Of a DNA stretch of 64,000 bases, positions 24,801 through 36,920 are shown piece by piece (the first letter of the stretch is position 1; each line of letters opens with the position of its first letter). Source of the stretch: Apophysomyces variabilis. Lineage: Eukaryota > Mucoromycota > Mucoromycetes > Mucorales > Mucoraceae. Under the pieces are notes generated by a model, which was not told the origin of the DNA, searched no databases, and was given only the letters and a program-made list of their open reading frames with translations. The DNA lies in contig MZZL01000398.1 of the NCBI GenBank assembly GCA_002749535.1, positions 186,001 to 250,000 of the forward strand, in the 5' to 3' direction. A program made the translations under genes and the position numbers.

Positions 24801-26953
24801 CGTCTAACAGCCATTGGGTCAAAGCCTTTCTCATAAACGCGTTGAGTTTGGTAGCATCCGCTCGTGCAATGGCAGAAACTTCCTCATACGCTGCCCTTCT
24901 AACGGAGTGGACAGGGTGGCTGCTAATTACCCAAATCAGAGCTTCTGAACATACGTAACCTGCACCGCTTTTCTCCAATGAGGCTATGTTCTCCTGCATG
25001 AATACGCTTGTCAGCGCTCTCACAAGCCAAAGACCTTCCTCAGGAGCAACTGATTTGGTATAAACACGATCCCAAAGTAAAAATGAAGGTTTTGGTGTCG
25101 TAGTCAGCAGGCTGGATGGGTATTTTTGCTTCTTCAGCAGATCAGCCACTGGCTGCGGTAAAGCAGGCCATTGCTGAATACGACCAGAAATGATAGCAAT
25201 CAGCACGTAGGCTTCTAGCGGACCATCTTTCCAAACCAATGGCTTTTCCGAAATTTTATCGAATGTAGCGAAAAGAGACTGAAGGTATTTGGTAACGTTG
25301 CTGCTTAATGCTTGGCTGCTTTGTTTGCGATCCCACAAACTATTTCCGACTGCAAGAGCCCAGCTCTTTCTCGCCAGAGGCTTTGTTGTTGCAAGGCCTT
25401 CTGACGAGACCTTGACTGTTTTATCGACGACGTCTTTGTGGGCAGCGCAGTATTCATCATCATATATAATTACGGTAAGGTGGCGCCCAACGCCATCGAT
25501 TGCTGCTGACATAGCCTGTTCATTTGACTCTTTGGCAATCATTGCGAAATAACCTTCCAATGCCTTTTGGCTGATGATTGGTTCGGTGGATTGCGCAAGG
25601 GAGGATAAAGCGTTGTACACCACAACTCGATGCTCCGGAGAACTCACCTTTCCCGAAGTTAACGCTTTCGTAGTTTCAGTGACAACTTTGATTAAATGCT
25701 CAACTTCGTGACAAACCGAGGAGAGAGAATCCCAAAACGCCGTTGCACCTTGACGTACAACAGCAGACGTAGATCGTAGATGATTCAGTAAAGGTTCTAA
25801 CCATTTTTCGCTGAAAATACTCGAGGGATCAAATTCCAAAGCAGATACAACCCGACTTAATGCTATATACAGTGAGAAACCTTCGCATGCCGCATTCTAT
25901 TGGACGTCCTACCCAGTAGTACGATTTCAGGTGATCGAAGCATCATCTTTTCAAGAACCGGTACATAGTCCTTGAGGAAATCCTCTTTTGACACCTCGTA
26001 ATGTAGAAAATCCCGAAATGCATCCATAGCGGGTACTCTTATGGCTGTCCTGGAGGATATGATGTTTTTGAGATAATAATCTGTCAATTTCGACTTCGCT
26101 TCATGAACCATCTGCTTCCCATCAATCGACTTCATCTTTAGTCGTAGACTGGTATCAACCATGACACCAATTAGTACTGCATTTCGATAAGATGGCGTAC
26201 AGGTTTGCGCGTTTGCCATAGCCAGGTCCATAAGAACCGGGATTGAAGACGCATTCTGACGCATGCATCGTCGGACTTCCACAAATGCGCTTTTGCTGAT
26301 CGTTTTCTTGTTGTCGTCTGCAAGTGTATCTAATAACAGAGCTTGGCCATTGAGAAGCATCGACAATAAATTTGAAGATTTGGCGTTTGGACCAGCTGCA
26401 TCGAGCACGCAATTTACCAATAAATCAATCCACGTTAGCAAAATAAATCGATCTGCAGCAGGCGAAACACAATCCCTAAAGATCACAAACGAGTTCAGCG
26501 ACGAACGTTTTACGAAAGTATATACTGCGCCACTTACCCAGTATTGGTACGTTTCCCGATTTTCTCGGCTTCCTTTACCAAGGCAGGTACGAAGGTCTTT
26601 TGAAAAACTTCAGCGTTCCAGTTATTCAACTCTCGAAGGACGTCGATAATGGCGAGGCGAGAGGCGCGGTCGTGATAACGCGTGTATGTTAGAAAGACGA
26701 GGTGCAGCAAAGGACCTAAAAGCTCGGGAGGAAGATCTGTTTTGCATTTTGTTTTGTTGGTCGTCAGCATTACCAACTGTAACATACTCGGGAAACCCGC
26801 CCTGTTACCTTTTCTGCGCAGTCGGATCAGCAAGGAGTGGTGCAAGAACTCGAGTCTATCTGCTACACTTGATTTCGTGATGGCAGCCACGACTCTGGTC
26901 TTGATAAATTCCAGCCATGTGAGATCGGCGATCGGTTCTTGCGGATCGGCCAT
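18811..26953 (-). CDS. GCN1: GCN1, eIF2-alpha kinase activator
   Basis: This is a giant HEAT-repeat protein that sits on stalled or collided ribosomes and activates the kinase GCN2 in amino-acid starvation. Thirteen exons (26538-26953, 25913-26475, 24802-25862, 24544-24733, 24364-24494, 24134-24314, 23177-24081, 22971-23124, 22802-22920, 20651-22757, 20201-20596, 19233-20145, 18811-19174) give 2,499 residues, slightly shorter than yeast. A charged block near residues 860-910 (KKSKKIVENRNRKGQ) is typical. The eEF3-like HEAT region and the GCN2-binding region follow (SSVQLVGDLLFRITG, SNTPRTLKEI-like ANTPRTLKEILS, ARTLSDLVRKLGERILPDI, ALCDPSTEVREAA). A seeming frame break near 24790 disappears with a normal 68-base intron (24734-24801). 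The start ATG is followed by ADPQEPIADLTW. Confidence 0.94.
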
Positions 26954-29430
26954 CGCTCGCAAAGGTTAGAAGAAGAAGAACAGAGAGGGGAAAGCGTAAA
27001 ATAACGGTAAGCAAAAAGCCAAAAATGAAAAAAACTTTAAATTTCGGTTCAGCGACGTCAGAAGCCACAATATGGACACCAACACACCAGTAATCCGCGG
27101 GATCGTCTACGCGCACTTCACTACACTTCAGAAAAAGATTATGTTGCCCACTTTATCAGAACTAAAAATGAACTTTCGTTCTGAATTTTGTTTGTATATG
27201 TTTGCCATTAAGATCATCTTACGAAATAATCAATATTTAGCGTTTAATGATAGCCATTCCTTACATGCTTATAGTGTGATTTTGATTAAGTAAAAGTGTC
27301 AGTTATACAACTAAAGTGCCATAGGATGGTTTTTCAAACGTTGCTATATACAGTATTAAAACGTACACTTCCTTGAGTAGATATATAGTTATAGATATCC
27401 TAAATATGTCTGCTATAATTGATAAAGGCAGTGAACAAATATCTATACAGATTCTTTTTCTTATATAAGCATAGCAGTAAGACACGCATTAATATTTTAA
27501 AAGTTAAAAAGGTAGCATTAAGCATAATTCCAGTAATTGGCGACAGTTATGGAATTCAGGACCAAGTAAAGGAAGTGTACTAGTGTCAAGTGACGTTACT
27601 GAAGTGTACATGGCCGTCGCTTTTTTGGGGATTGAAGTGCGCCAGTGAAGTGGACGTAGACGATCCCTAATCTGCACCAGGCACGTCATGATCTTTTACA
27701 AAAATGACGCTGTATAACGCTGCCATGAAGTAGTTGACTCTAATACGCACGAATTTCTTCATCTCAATAGACATATACAGGAACGCACCTCTTCCATGCA
27801 TAACAATAACGTACAGCAATACAACAAATTGCAATATAATCCAATATCTATTAAAGCAATTGACAGCTATCAGTGTCAGGCACGAAGTACTCTTGTTTGT
27901 CAGACTTGTCATCAACAACAGAACAGAACTTTAGGCTCAAGATTGACCATTGAAAGAATTAGCCTTCCTAACAAATCTTCGCTTCAGCACTTCCTCTTTA
28001 GCACGCAGAATAACAGGAATCTGCTTCTTGGTTGCATATCGTAAAGGGCACTGAACTTGTAGACATACAGACCATTCATGTGAAATAGAACTGCTTATCC
28101 TCAAGGACACCCAATCTAGCCTCTTGACAGAGTCGGTATTACTGGACGGCATGTTTGTTTTCATCGAACAATTTCTAAAAGAATTTGCTCGATCTTGCTA
28201 CAACCATTGTCCATTTCCAATCCATTAGTCTTGATTTTCGTAGGAAATTTTAAGGGCGCATTTCGGTGTTTCTTCTACAGTGTGTCTTGCATACGTTCCC
28301 TCCTTGTTATGTGCGTTAATACTTGAGGGAGCGTTCGCGCCACCCCCGCTTTTCTGCTAATATGCGCAGGTAATTTTTCAGCATAAGGTGGGCCAGCGAC
28401 ATGATGGTATCTGATACGCCTGTTTAAGCCAAAGCATGTTTTATCATCTGTCGGTCCTTGACATTCACAATAAATAATTGATTATTAAAGAGCTATCAAG
28501 AGATGAATAAAAAACACACCTTGCGGGTTTCCGGACTTTGTATGTTTTCATTCCCTCTCATTATTTGCTTGTGTGGATAATACGCCTACTAAGACAACCA
28601 CTCATAGTAAAGCCCAATCCAACTGTCTAAAAGCGCGACAATGAAACGTCCAATATAAGACAATTGACACATTGTCAATAACAGAAATACATGTCGGATA
28701 CTGTATAACACGATCCGACAAATGGACGTGACTGACGGGAAGAAAAAGATTTTCAGGGATTAGTGCTTCCAGTGGGGAACAGACTATCTGTCAGGTTGCA
28801 GCCGAAGCAGTCCAGTCCAATCACTCTTTAAAGAACAACATGCTAAAACGTGAACGTAACGCAATTTAAAGTGCCCGTGCTCTGATGATACGACGCAAAT
28901 AGAGTGCGTATATTCCTTAGCATCTGTCATCTCGCAACATTTATGGTGCACTCACGCTCATAGGATAATCGACAACTAGCAAGTTGTACAAGCTCATTAC
29001 CTTCATTATGCAGCGCTATTCACACGTCAGCTGGTGTAACGTGAACAAGAAGCAATAAAAATTTTATCTGTTTATTGCATGTTTTGCGCAGTGTATCCAT
29101 TATGCGCATAGACATAGATAGGATCCATGGACCACGTGGAGAACAGTGCATCATCATGAAACACGCGTTTGAAATGAAGAGAAAACAGACAATATAAACA
29201 TAATTTGACAACACTTCACATCTTTCCTTCCTTGATAAGACATTGGAGAATCCTCAGAGTGTATCGTTCAGACATTATGAATAAGCTGACAAAACTGCCT
29301 GGACTATAATGTACATTGATTCATAATGCGTCTCCCTCGACGGTTTAACTAAGTTGAGGTCTTGATAAATTTGGGTGAGACTACAGTATTGCCAAAAAGA
29401 GAATTTCAGCAGAAAGAGTCGATTTCCTAA
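26954..29430. other. gene-poor stretch
   Basis: The first part is the GCN1 promoter side. No gene is supported beyond it. A 75-codon minus-strand frame (27937-28164; VSLRISSSISHEWSV and onwards, with YATKKQIPVILRAKEEVL) is mildly protein-like and its upstream ATGs are in frame, but I find no family. The remainder is AT-rich spacer, probably old repeat DNA leading into the Fanzor relic. Confidence 0.4.
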
Positions 29431-29436
29431 AATCAC

Positions 29437-30262
29437 ATGAAGAAGTCTCAATCAATCATTTCTGCGCTTCATGTTCTTCTTTCCTCTCTTAAATTTCCTT
29501 CTCTTTTAATTTCTCTTACGCGTACTCCCTTCTTACCAACTGCCAGAGACACTTACAGTTTTTTCTATGGAAACCCCAGAAGATCAAGTAAGAAAAAGTC
29601 GCTGTTGACGAAGGGTGATGGCCCGACAAGTGGGGCAACTCGTAAGACAAAGCTGGCCAATATCCTCAAGCCAGAATACAAGTATATGAGAGTATGTATA
29701 TTGTTCACATGTGCTGGTATAGGCTAGTATCATGTTTAGCAAAATTCCGTGAAAAAGCGGAAGAACACTAGGTACTTCGCCGTGATCCCATGAATTTAAT
29801 CAATCTTCATGTCCGCAGGTGGGCGGAACTTCCTGATCCCGAGACTTTCCCCTCCCCTCCCCGTGATAATGAAAGTTTATGGCTTCGGGCTTACAAACTC
29901 GTGTCAGCTGGCTCCATGGAAGAGAAAGAGGTAAATGCAACGATTTTAACTTCGAACAAGCACTCAAGTAACATAGCCAAGAGGCAACTGAAAGCAATGG
30001 GAAAATGACCTGGTTAAGACATATGCCGAGTACTTCGTTCCTTGCACAGTAGCCCAAAATTTGCCATGGACCACATGCTTAACGTGTCAAATAGTTAGCT
30101 TGAAGAACAGTGCTGCCAATGGATAAGGATACTGAAGCAAAGGATGAAAAAGATGAGCAAGAAGTTCATGAAGGAATCCTGACGAATCGGAATGACGATG
30201 ATATATCCGTATGAATCGAGGTCTTACAACAGTGTATTGAGGTTTCCTCTTTTCTTGTTTGG
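29437..30262 (+). pseudogene. decayed coding-like region upstream of Fanzor remains
   Basis: Plus-strand runs look like degraded exons. At 29550-29695 one reads FFYGNPRRSSKKKSLLTKGD and continues lysine-rich. At 29817-29930 the run WAELPDPETFPSPPRDNESL begins right after an acceptor-like CCGCAG. At 30119-30225 there is an acidic run (DTEAKDEKDEQEVHEG). The frames between them do not join. They may belong to the N-terminal half of the Fanzor gene that follows or to another dead gene. Confidence 0.25.
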
Positions 30263-30796
30263 GATGCAGAAGCCCTAGAGTCAAAACCATGGTCAATCAT
30301 GCCTTTGGCAAGCCATCAAGTTGTACATATGCCAGTGACAGCATCCATGCTTTGGGCTTCCTCACCGATTGTCACGATAAAGGAAAACCTGTACCTCAGG
30401 AGATGATTGGAAGGCTTTGTAGTCGCTATGACATAGTAATAGGGATAAGTTGCTTCGATGATGACGCTCATCTATTGATAATAGAACCATAGCCGGTGTT
30501 TGATCTCTAGAGAAGCATATGACAGTAACCGTAGAGACGTTGAATGGAGAGAACATCTTTGGGAATCTATATTTGACTTTGCCAGCTTGCAGCCAAATCA
30601 AAGAGAGACGAAAAAGGACGACACCCAGAAAAACATAGGTGTCCTCTATGTAGAAAGATTCGTACTTTCATATTTGCAGCTACCCTAACCTGTCTTAATA
30701 GCCGACAAAGCCATAGCTTTTCACCGCTATTTGGGAACTGATGGAGTATCTGCTTCCATGTTATATGAGCGTGCCGGCTTTGGTAAGAGACTTACC

Positions 30797-32438
30797 AAAT
30801 ACACACTATGGGAAATTTTTCGTCGGGTCTCCTTTAGCTGACGACGAACCCGACGAAGCTGCCGCCGTCGCAGTTACCCCCTTTCTCTCTACCTATTCCT
30901 AGCTTCTAGTATCCGTTTCTATTGATTATACATTGCAAAGAATAAGACAGTATAATTAAAATAGGGCAACGAATACTTTTATTTCTTTTTCGCTTAAGCT
31001 TTTCTACACTTGTAGCAACCCGACTGATTCGAAGCATTTGTCCTCCTTTCTTCTGTTTTGTCCCCCAGTTTCTTTCGATTTATAAACATAGAAGAACAGA
31101 GAAAGCTTAAGTCATTTAAATTGTTATCCGAAACTTACCAACAAGTGACACTGGGGGACACTGTTTCCCCTCTTATCTCTATACCTGGTGAATGTTGCTG
31201 CGAACTATTTCCAGGTGATGTAAGAAAGAAATTTTAACCATTACTTACCCCAATATAATCTATCTTGCAAGAGCTTTATACACTTTACTAGAAGTACTAC
31301 CCTCATGGTTCTAGCTGTAGAAATGCCTTTATTCGGCATTTACGCCAGCAATTGTTCCAATTCTTTCACAACATGTACTGCGCGGCCAAGTAATATTCGC
31401 ACTGGTTCAGTAGACCTTGTATTTGACAAGGGCCATCCTGTCCAGGCTGTCAATAGCCTTTTCTTTCTACCAGCAATGCACGTCCTTTCAGTACATATCG
31501 GACCGGCCTTGGCTTGCATTTATGTCCGTCACCAGCTTTTCGATCACCAGGTTGGAGATGTTACTGATAGAGATATAGCTGTCAGTTATAACGCCATCGG
31601 GTATCTCCTCTTTCGGGTTGACGACAAACTGCTTGACCCGGCCTATATTCGTATCCAAGGCTTGCTTCTTTCCCAAAGCATCCGTTTCGTAAGATGCCTT
31701 GATGGTTCCTGCGGACAAAATTGGTAGAACCACGTTACCAATATCATTGTTACCAGAGAGCAACAGAGGTAGACCTTTCAATTTGTTTTATCTCTGTTAC
31801 GTCAGCCTTCAATTTCTCGTGCGATTTTTCTTATTATTTAGGCGGATGTTAATGCCATTGGTATCAGATGGGTTAGTCATTATGGAAAAACATGAAGAAA
31901 GAAAAAAGTTTGCGAGAAGTAACCGCAGCAAATTGTATGTCAGTTTCTGTTTAATATCTTAGCAATCTTGCCAACGAAAGGCATATAACCCTGGAGATAA
32001 ATAAACGTACGCCTGCTACAATCATAGTTTTAACTTACTAATTCTATGTCCATAACAAAAGATTCACAAAGTGTTTCATTTTTCCTCGAATTTAATACTA
32101 ATGTACTATCATAGCAACTTTTTATACAAATTGATGTATAAGCTATCGGGATCTTATGTGAAGCGACAGTATTTGCCAGTGTATCTCGCGTATATACTGG
32201 GCACTACTATGTGTACCATGGCTTTGTGCCCGGTGGGCTCGACCTGATAATCTTGAGCAAATCTAATAGCCGATATTAAGGAAAAAGGAACCACCCTTAG
32301 AAAATCTGTCTTGTCAAAAAAAAAGAATAGCGGAGAGCATCCGACTTAGTGAAAAAATCTGCAATTTTTTAGACGAACCCGACGCCACGACGTCGATTTC
32401 CCGACGAATCCGACGAGAAATTTTCCAAAGTGGCATTT
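30797..32438. mobile_element. 1.6-kb insertion with terminal inverted repeats
   Basis: The left end (30797) reads AAATACACACTATGGGAAAT then TTTTCGTCGGG. The right end, read on the minus strand from 32438, is AAATGCCACTTTGGAAAATT then TCTCGTCGGA. About 30 bases match with a few changes and a one-base gap. Both ends also carry the subterminal motif GACGAACCCGACG (around 30843 and 32373). The segment separates the TDG block of the Fanzor relic from its RuvC-I block, which otherwise would be close together. Inside is a 98-codon minus-strand frame (31488-31781) and an overlapping plus-strand frame, neither recognised. I see no clean target-site duplication. A decayed DNA transposon or its non-autonomous derivative is the best reading. 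Confidence 0.5.
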
Positions 32439-33347
32439 GAGCTTAGTAGCTGAAGTTTCCTTGGAATAATACCCAAGCTCCCAACGGGACTTCAACCAAC
32501 TGGAAAAAAAAGAGCGAGATCTGAGCCAACAGAATCGCCGCATATATCATCTACGGAAGAAATCAACTTCGATTGGGAATCCCACGATTGCAAGGGTCAT
32601 AAGAATTGATCCTGGTAAGATAAAAAGTCCTATTTATGAAGCTCTGTCCTTCTTACGTGCAAAACTAGGCATTCGGGATGTAGTTATTACGGTTGACACG
32701 TCGGATGGCCTGCAAGATAAGTCGTACAGAAAAGCACACACATTCTCTGTATCCAACGCGAAATACGCAAAGGATGACAACAATTGAAGTAACCCAACTA
32801 AAGCTAGATCTGGTTCGCTGTTTACGTGGTGTAAGCAGATAGAACTAAAGAATCGTCAGAAATCCGACATGCAGGCACAGGTGTATGACAAATTAAATGA
32901 AGCATCATCGAAAACCGCGAGTGTGCAATGCTTTCAGAAATATCTGCAAGACATTTAGCGAAGTTCATGACAAGTAAGATACAATTTTAAGTCATATTGG
33001 CTCCTTATTTTGTTTATAGATTGCATGACTTTAACTGTCATTACACACTCCGTGAAAACAGAATGTTGTTATTCGAGCTAGAAATATCACACTTGATCGA
33101 CTGACAAGTCGAATTTTTCGAGGAGAAGGATCGGTAAGACTGCTATTAATTATTTTTACTAACTTTAGATCTTAACAGAAAGAGATACCGATGGCTCATA
33201 AAACCAACAAAAAAGGACAGAAGGCCAACAACAAAGAAAAGCCAAGTACCAAGCAGAAGGGCGGCGAGTGATAGTAGCTTATGGAGATGCAGATCTTAAA
33301 CCAAGCAAGAAAGGCCACGCCCCAGTGCCGGTAAAGGTTGTATCTTT

Positions 33348-33366
33348 ACTTTTTTTTTTTTTTTTT
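33348..33366 (+). repeat. poly-T run inside an intron-like gap of the Fanzor relic
   Basis: A run of about 18 T sits between a donor-like GTAAAG (after the GHAPVP block) and an acceptor-like TTTTCGCAG before the LVDEY block. It may be an expanded polypyrimidine tract of a former intron. Confidence 0.4.
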
Positions 33367-34050
33367 AATTCGGTTGATTCATGTCGTGATTTGCATATAC
33401 TTTTCGCAGGTTTCTTCCCAGAAAATGCCTGATGATCCTTGTAGATGAATATTTAAGCAGTCAGATTTGCTCTCTCTGTGACAGGAAAACCGAACTGATG
33501 CGTAATACTGAAACTTTCCGCTGTAAACACGAGTATGATCGTTAGCTGTGTGATCCTCACCTGATTAATGTTATTTCTTAGAATAAAGTTAATACGTCAG
33601 GACAACGATCGCAAGCTACGACGCCTCTGCCTCGATGACGACAGAAAGATACTGCACAGAAAGTCTCAATGTCCTGATAAGAGAAAACTTAGTATGACAA
33701 TACCTTTCAGCTTCAGTATCTTGCAATCTTACTAGCATTTTCAGCATTAAACGATAGCCGAACGATTGTCTATCCGATAAAAATTTGCAACAATCATTTG
33801 GCGGAAGACACGTACAGCTCGAATCGTCCAATGGTAAGGGCTTCTGCTCCTAAAATATGTCCTTCGTGCTGACCATATATGTCAGTATTGGAATAGAGAC
33901 GTTAACGCTGGTCTCAATATACGAAGAATTCGTATTGAATATATGAAGATAACTGACCTTGATTCCCGTCCAACCGAATTAAAACGTCCTTTTAAGCAAC
34001 AAGGCCTTGAAGAACAAGGCATACAGCCCTTCGTTGGGTCAGGCTGGTAA

Positions 34051-34530
34051 GTGCGCTTGGGAAAGTAGTGACGTAGCTGGTGCGAATAACCGGTGCGGAT
34101 AGACAAGCTTTAGGGGCCTGATTTCACTGGGTTTGCTGAATCGTATGAATTACCTTCAGAATAGCTATGGCTATCAGCTTTGTTCCTTGCGCAAAAGTAG
34201 ATGGTTTCTTTGAATCAGATTCATACTTAGATAGCCCATGGGGGACGTTCAACGGTTTAAACAACCAATGTTATCGACGAAGAGTGAAGAGCGTTAAGCA
34301 TATCCTTAATAGCATTTTCTCACTTTTACTGATACCAAAGAAAACACGCCACACACATATAGGAGGAAAGACTCAAGTTGTTTAAATCTATTGAATATGT
34401 ATATCGATTTTTTTTTTGGTTTTTCTCTCTGTCCCTTTATAATGGGTTTTCTACCATACGATCGGACGTTCAAATCGATGCCACGTTATTCAAATCCGGT
34501 AACCCTGGCAAAGGTCAAATTTTTTTGTCG
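34051..34530. other. spacer and COQ8 5' flank
   Basis: No gene seen. The frame of COQ8 is open upstream of its ATG to about 34378 but contains no earlier ATG, so this part is leader or promoter. Confidence 0.5.
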
Positions 34531-36547
34531 ATGTCTTTATCAAGAAATTTGGTTGACCTGTATGTTATTGCTTCGGCAGTGTCCAAAATAGGCTATGGCT
34601 TTCTAGGCTCTCAGTCAGGAGTGATATGTCACCATGTCAAAACTTCCAGCCTTCTAAATCCTACGCCAGTCTTTCCTGCCCAAGCCGCACAGGCCACCAA
34701 AGAAGAATATCGAGAAACAACAATTGTACACACGCATGAACATGTCCAGCCAAAGTATTCAGAACCCATTGTACCTTCTTCATCAGAGATCTTTGCAGCA
34801 GAGAACGTTCAGACAACGCAGACAACGTATACAGCACCAGCTAAACCAACTATATCAACCTTAAACGATGTCAAACGAGAATCTCCCGTTGTGACTCCTG
34901 AAGAACTTGGGTCAATTACGAACGAGCCAGTCCTAAAAGCTGTCGCTGAACCTCCAGCAGAGGTAGAGTTAAGATGTCCATGGCTATAGCACGAATCTAC
35001 TAAACCCACCTAAGGAGAAGAGACGCGTCCTGAAAGAATCCCGGATACCAATTACACGTGCTGGTCGACTTTGGCATTATGGCACACTAGCGACTAGTAT
35101 GGGATTGGGTGCATTGAACGAATCGTTCAAAAGGGCAACGGGCATGTCTAATGATAGCTCAGGTCAGACTTCTCTTTTCATTTTCCCATCTTTGCCGTGA
35201 CTAATTCGGGTGCCATCATTTTAGGCTCAGTGATGCTCAGCGAAAAAAATGTGGATCGTTTGGTCGAAAAGCTATCGCGAATGCGAGGCGCAGCACTCAA
35301 AATGGGACAAATGCTTAGTATACAGGGTATCCAAGCAGCAGGTCAAGGGAAAAGTATGATGCCACCACAGTTAGAACAGGTTTTATTGCGTGTTCACGAC
35401 AGCGCTAATTATATGCCAAGAAAACAGATGGAAGTAAGCCTATTTCATACATAGATTAAGATATGAGAGCTCAAGGTTTCTTGCAGAGAGTGATGTCGCA
35501 GGAACTTGGCCCTGATTGGCGATCAAAGTTCGATGCGTTTGACCCTGTGCCTATCGCAGCGGCATCCATCGGCCAGGTTCATGCAGCGACGCTTGCTAGC
35601 ACTGGTCAGGAGGTTGTCGTGAAGATTCAATATCCCGGGGTTGCCGAATCCATTGACAGCGATCTCAATAACCTAAAAGCTTTGGTGACATTTAGCAATT
35701 TGTTACCACGCGGTCTTTACTTGGATAATACCATCAAAGTGACGAAACAAGAGCTTGCATGGGAATGCGACTATTTGCGGGAAGCGGATAATGCAATAAG
35801 GTTCGGCCAACTTTTAGAAGGCGATGAACGTTACAAAGTACCCAAGGTGATCAAAGAATTGTGCTCTGAGCGTGTTTTAGTTTGTGAAAGATTGCATGGG
35901 CGCGTGTTAAGCAAGGCAACCGAAGAATCGCAGGATTTACGTAATAAGGTAAAAAATGCTCTTCCCTTGGCTAGATAGGATTAATGCGTAGCTAATGGTA
36001 AGCATAGTTGGGCGAGAATCTTCTACGACTTTGTCTCCGTGAAGTTTTTTTCTTTCGCTTTATGCAAACTGACCCAAACTGGTCTAATTTCTTCTACAAC
36101 CGAGCAAACGGTCAGATAGAACTGCTGGATTTCGGAGCATGTCGCGAATTCCCTCCCAAATTTTTATCACTCTACGGTCAAATCCTCCTTAGTGCATCTA
36201 GCAATGATCCCCAGGGCGTATGGGAATATTCACGCCAGCTTGGATTCGTTACAGGCTATGAGACAGAAGTAATGAAACAAGCTCACATTGACAGTGTGAT
36301 GATATTGGGTGAACCGTTCAGATCGACAGCGCCAGATCTGTTCGACTTTGGCCAACAAACAATAACGACTCGTATTCGAGAAACTATTCCCGTCATGCTT
36401 CGCCATCGATTAACTCCACCTCCAGATGAGATATACGGTCTCCATAAGAAATTATCCGGCGCTTTTCTGCTTTGTACCAAGCTGAACAGTCAATTCGATA
36501 CCAAATCTCTCTGGCATGAAGAGGTCACGAAGAAAATTCTTGTATAA
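34531..36547 (+). CDS. COQ8: COQ8/ABC1 atypical kinase, ubiquinone synthesis
   Basis: This is a mitochondrial atypical kinase/ATPase needed to assemble and run the coenzyme Q synthesis complex. Five exons (34531-34962, 35015-35162, 35225-35433, 35487-35948, 36008-36547) give 596 residues, with introns of 52-62 bases. The N-terminus (MSLSRNLVDLYVIASAVSKI) is followed by a Thr/Pro/Glu-rich linker to about residue 145. Diagnostic COQ8 motifs follow: the KxGQ helix in AALKMGQMLSIQ, the alanine-rich loop that replaces the P-loop (AAASIGQVHA), the lysine in VVKIQYPGV, ECDYLREADN, DPNWSNFFYN and the metal-binding LLDFGACREF. The start is the only ATG of the open frame before these motifs. The gene begins about 480 bases after the Fanzor relic. 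Confidence 0.95.
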
Positions 36548-36920
36548 AATTTGAGGAAACCGCAATTTCTTATTCCAAGCATGACCCTTTCTTATTTTGT
36601 ACGACGACCATGTTGCGGGCCTCGATGACCGCTTATTGTTTTGTTACGGTCCATTACTCTCGTTTGTCGTATAGAGATGACTAGTATTGAGTATGTTATT
36701 TTATAGATATAGACAGAAATCATATAGAGAAAGGCAAGGTAGACATGGAATGGGTGGGAACAAAGCATGAAAAGCAACAGTAGAGGTTTTCTCTTTCCTA
36801 AGATATGATAATGAAATGGTTTTTCTTAGAGCAGAATGCTTGCGCGCAAGACAATGTAAGATGCTGTCTATAGAGCAGTGTCTTTATTGCTCTTGGCCGC
36901 CAAGAATATGCTAGGCGGAG
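36548..36920. other. 3' flank of COQ8
   Basis: No gene or repeat seen here. Confidence 0.5.

Larger units (their letters stand above)
30263..34050 (+). pseudogene. degenerate Fanzor (TnpB-like) gene, interrupted
   Basis: Pieces of a eukaryotic Fanzor/OrfB-like protein lie in order on the plus strand. An N-terminal block at 30263-30406 reads KPWSIMPLASHQVVHMPVT. At 30719-30800 is FHRYLGTDGVSASMLYERAG, with the T-D-G motif these proteins carry before the nuclease core. After an insertion the gene resumes at 32472-32787 with RVIRIDPGK, the first RuvC-type aspartate (32608-32610), then FSVSNAKYA. At 33265-33338 follows VIVAYGDADLKPSKKGHAP, the second catalytic region. At 33429-33542 comes LVDEYLSSQICSLCDRKTE with the C-x2-C zinc finger, and at 33856-34047 WNRDVNAGLNIRR, the third RuvC motif. 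Frames shift and in-frame stops occur between blocks, so it cannot encode a working nuclease. Family call is by motif order and spacing from memory. Pieces after 32472 are the strongest. Confidence 0.6.

Noticed and set aside
24779..24801. A 23-base intron, or a one-base deletion in an A run, in GCN1
   Set aside because: The same GTAAGT donor with the CCACAG acceptor at 24734 makes a 68-base intron that is in frame and makes the total length a multiple of three.
31488..31781. The 98-codon frame inside the inverted-repeat element as a transposase
   Set aside because: No catalytic motif or known transposase similarity is visible, and frames break on both sides.
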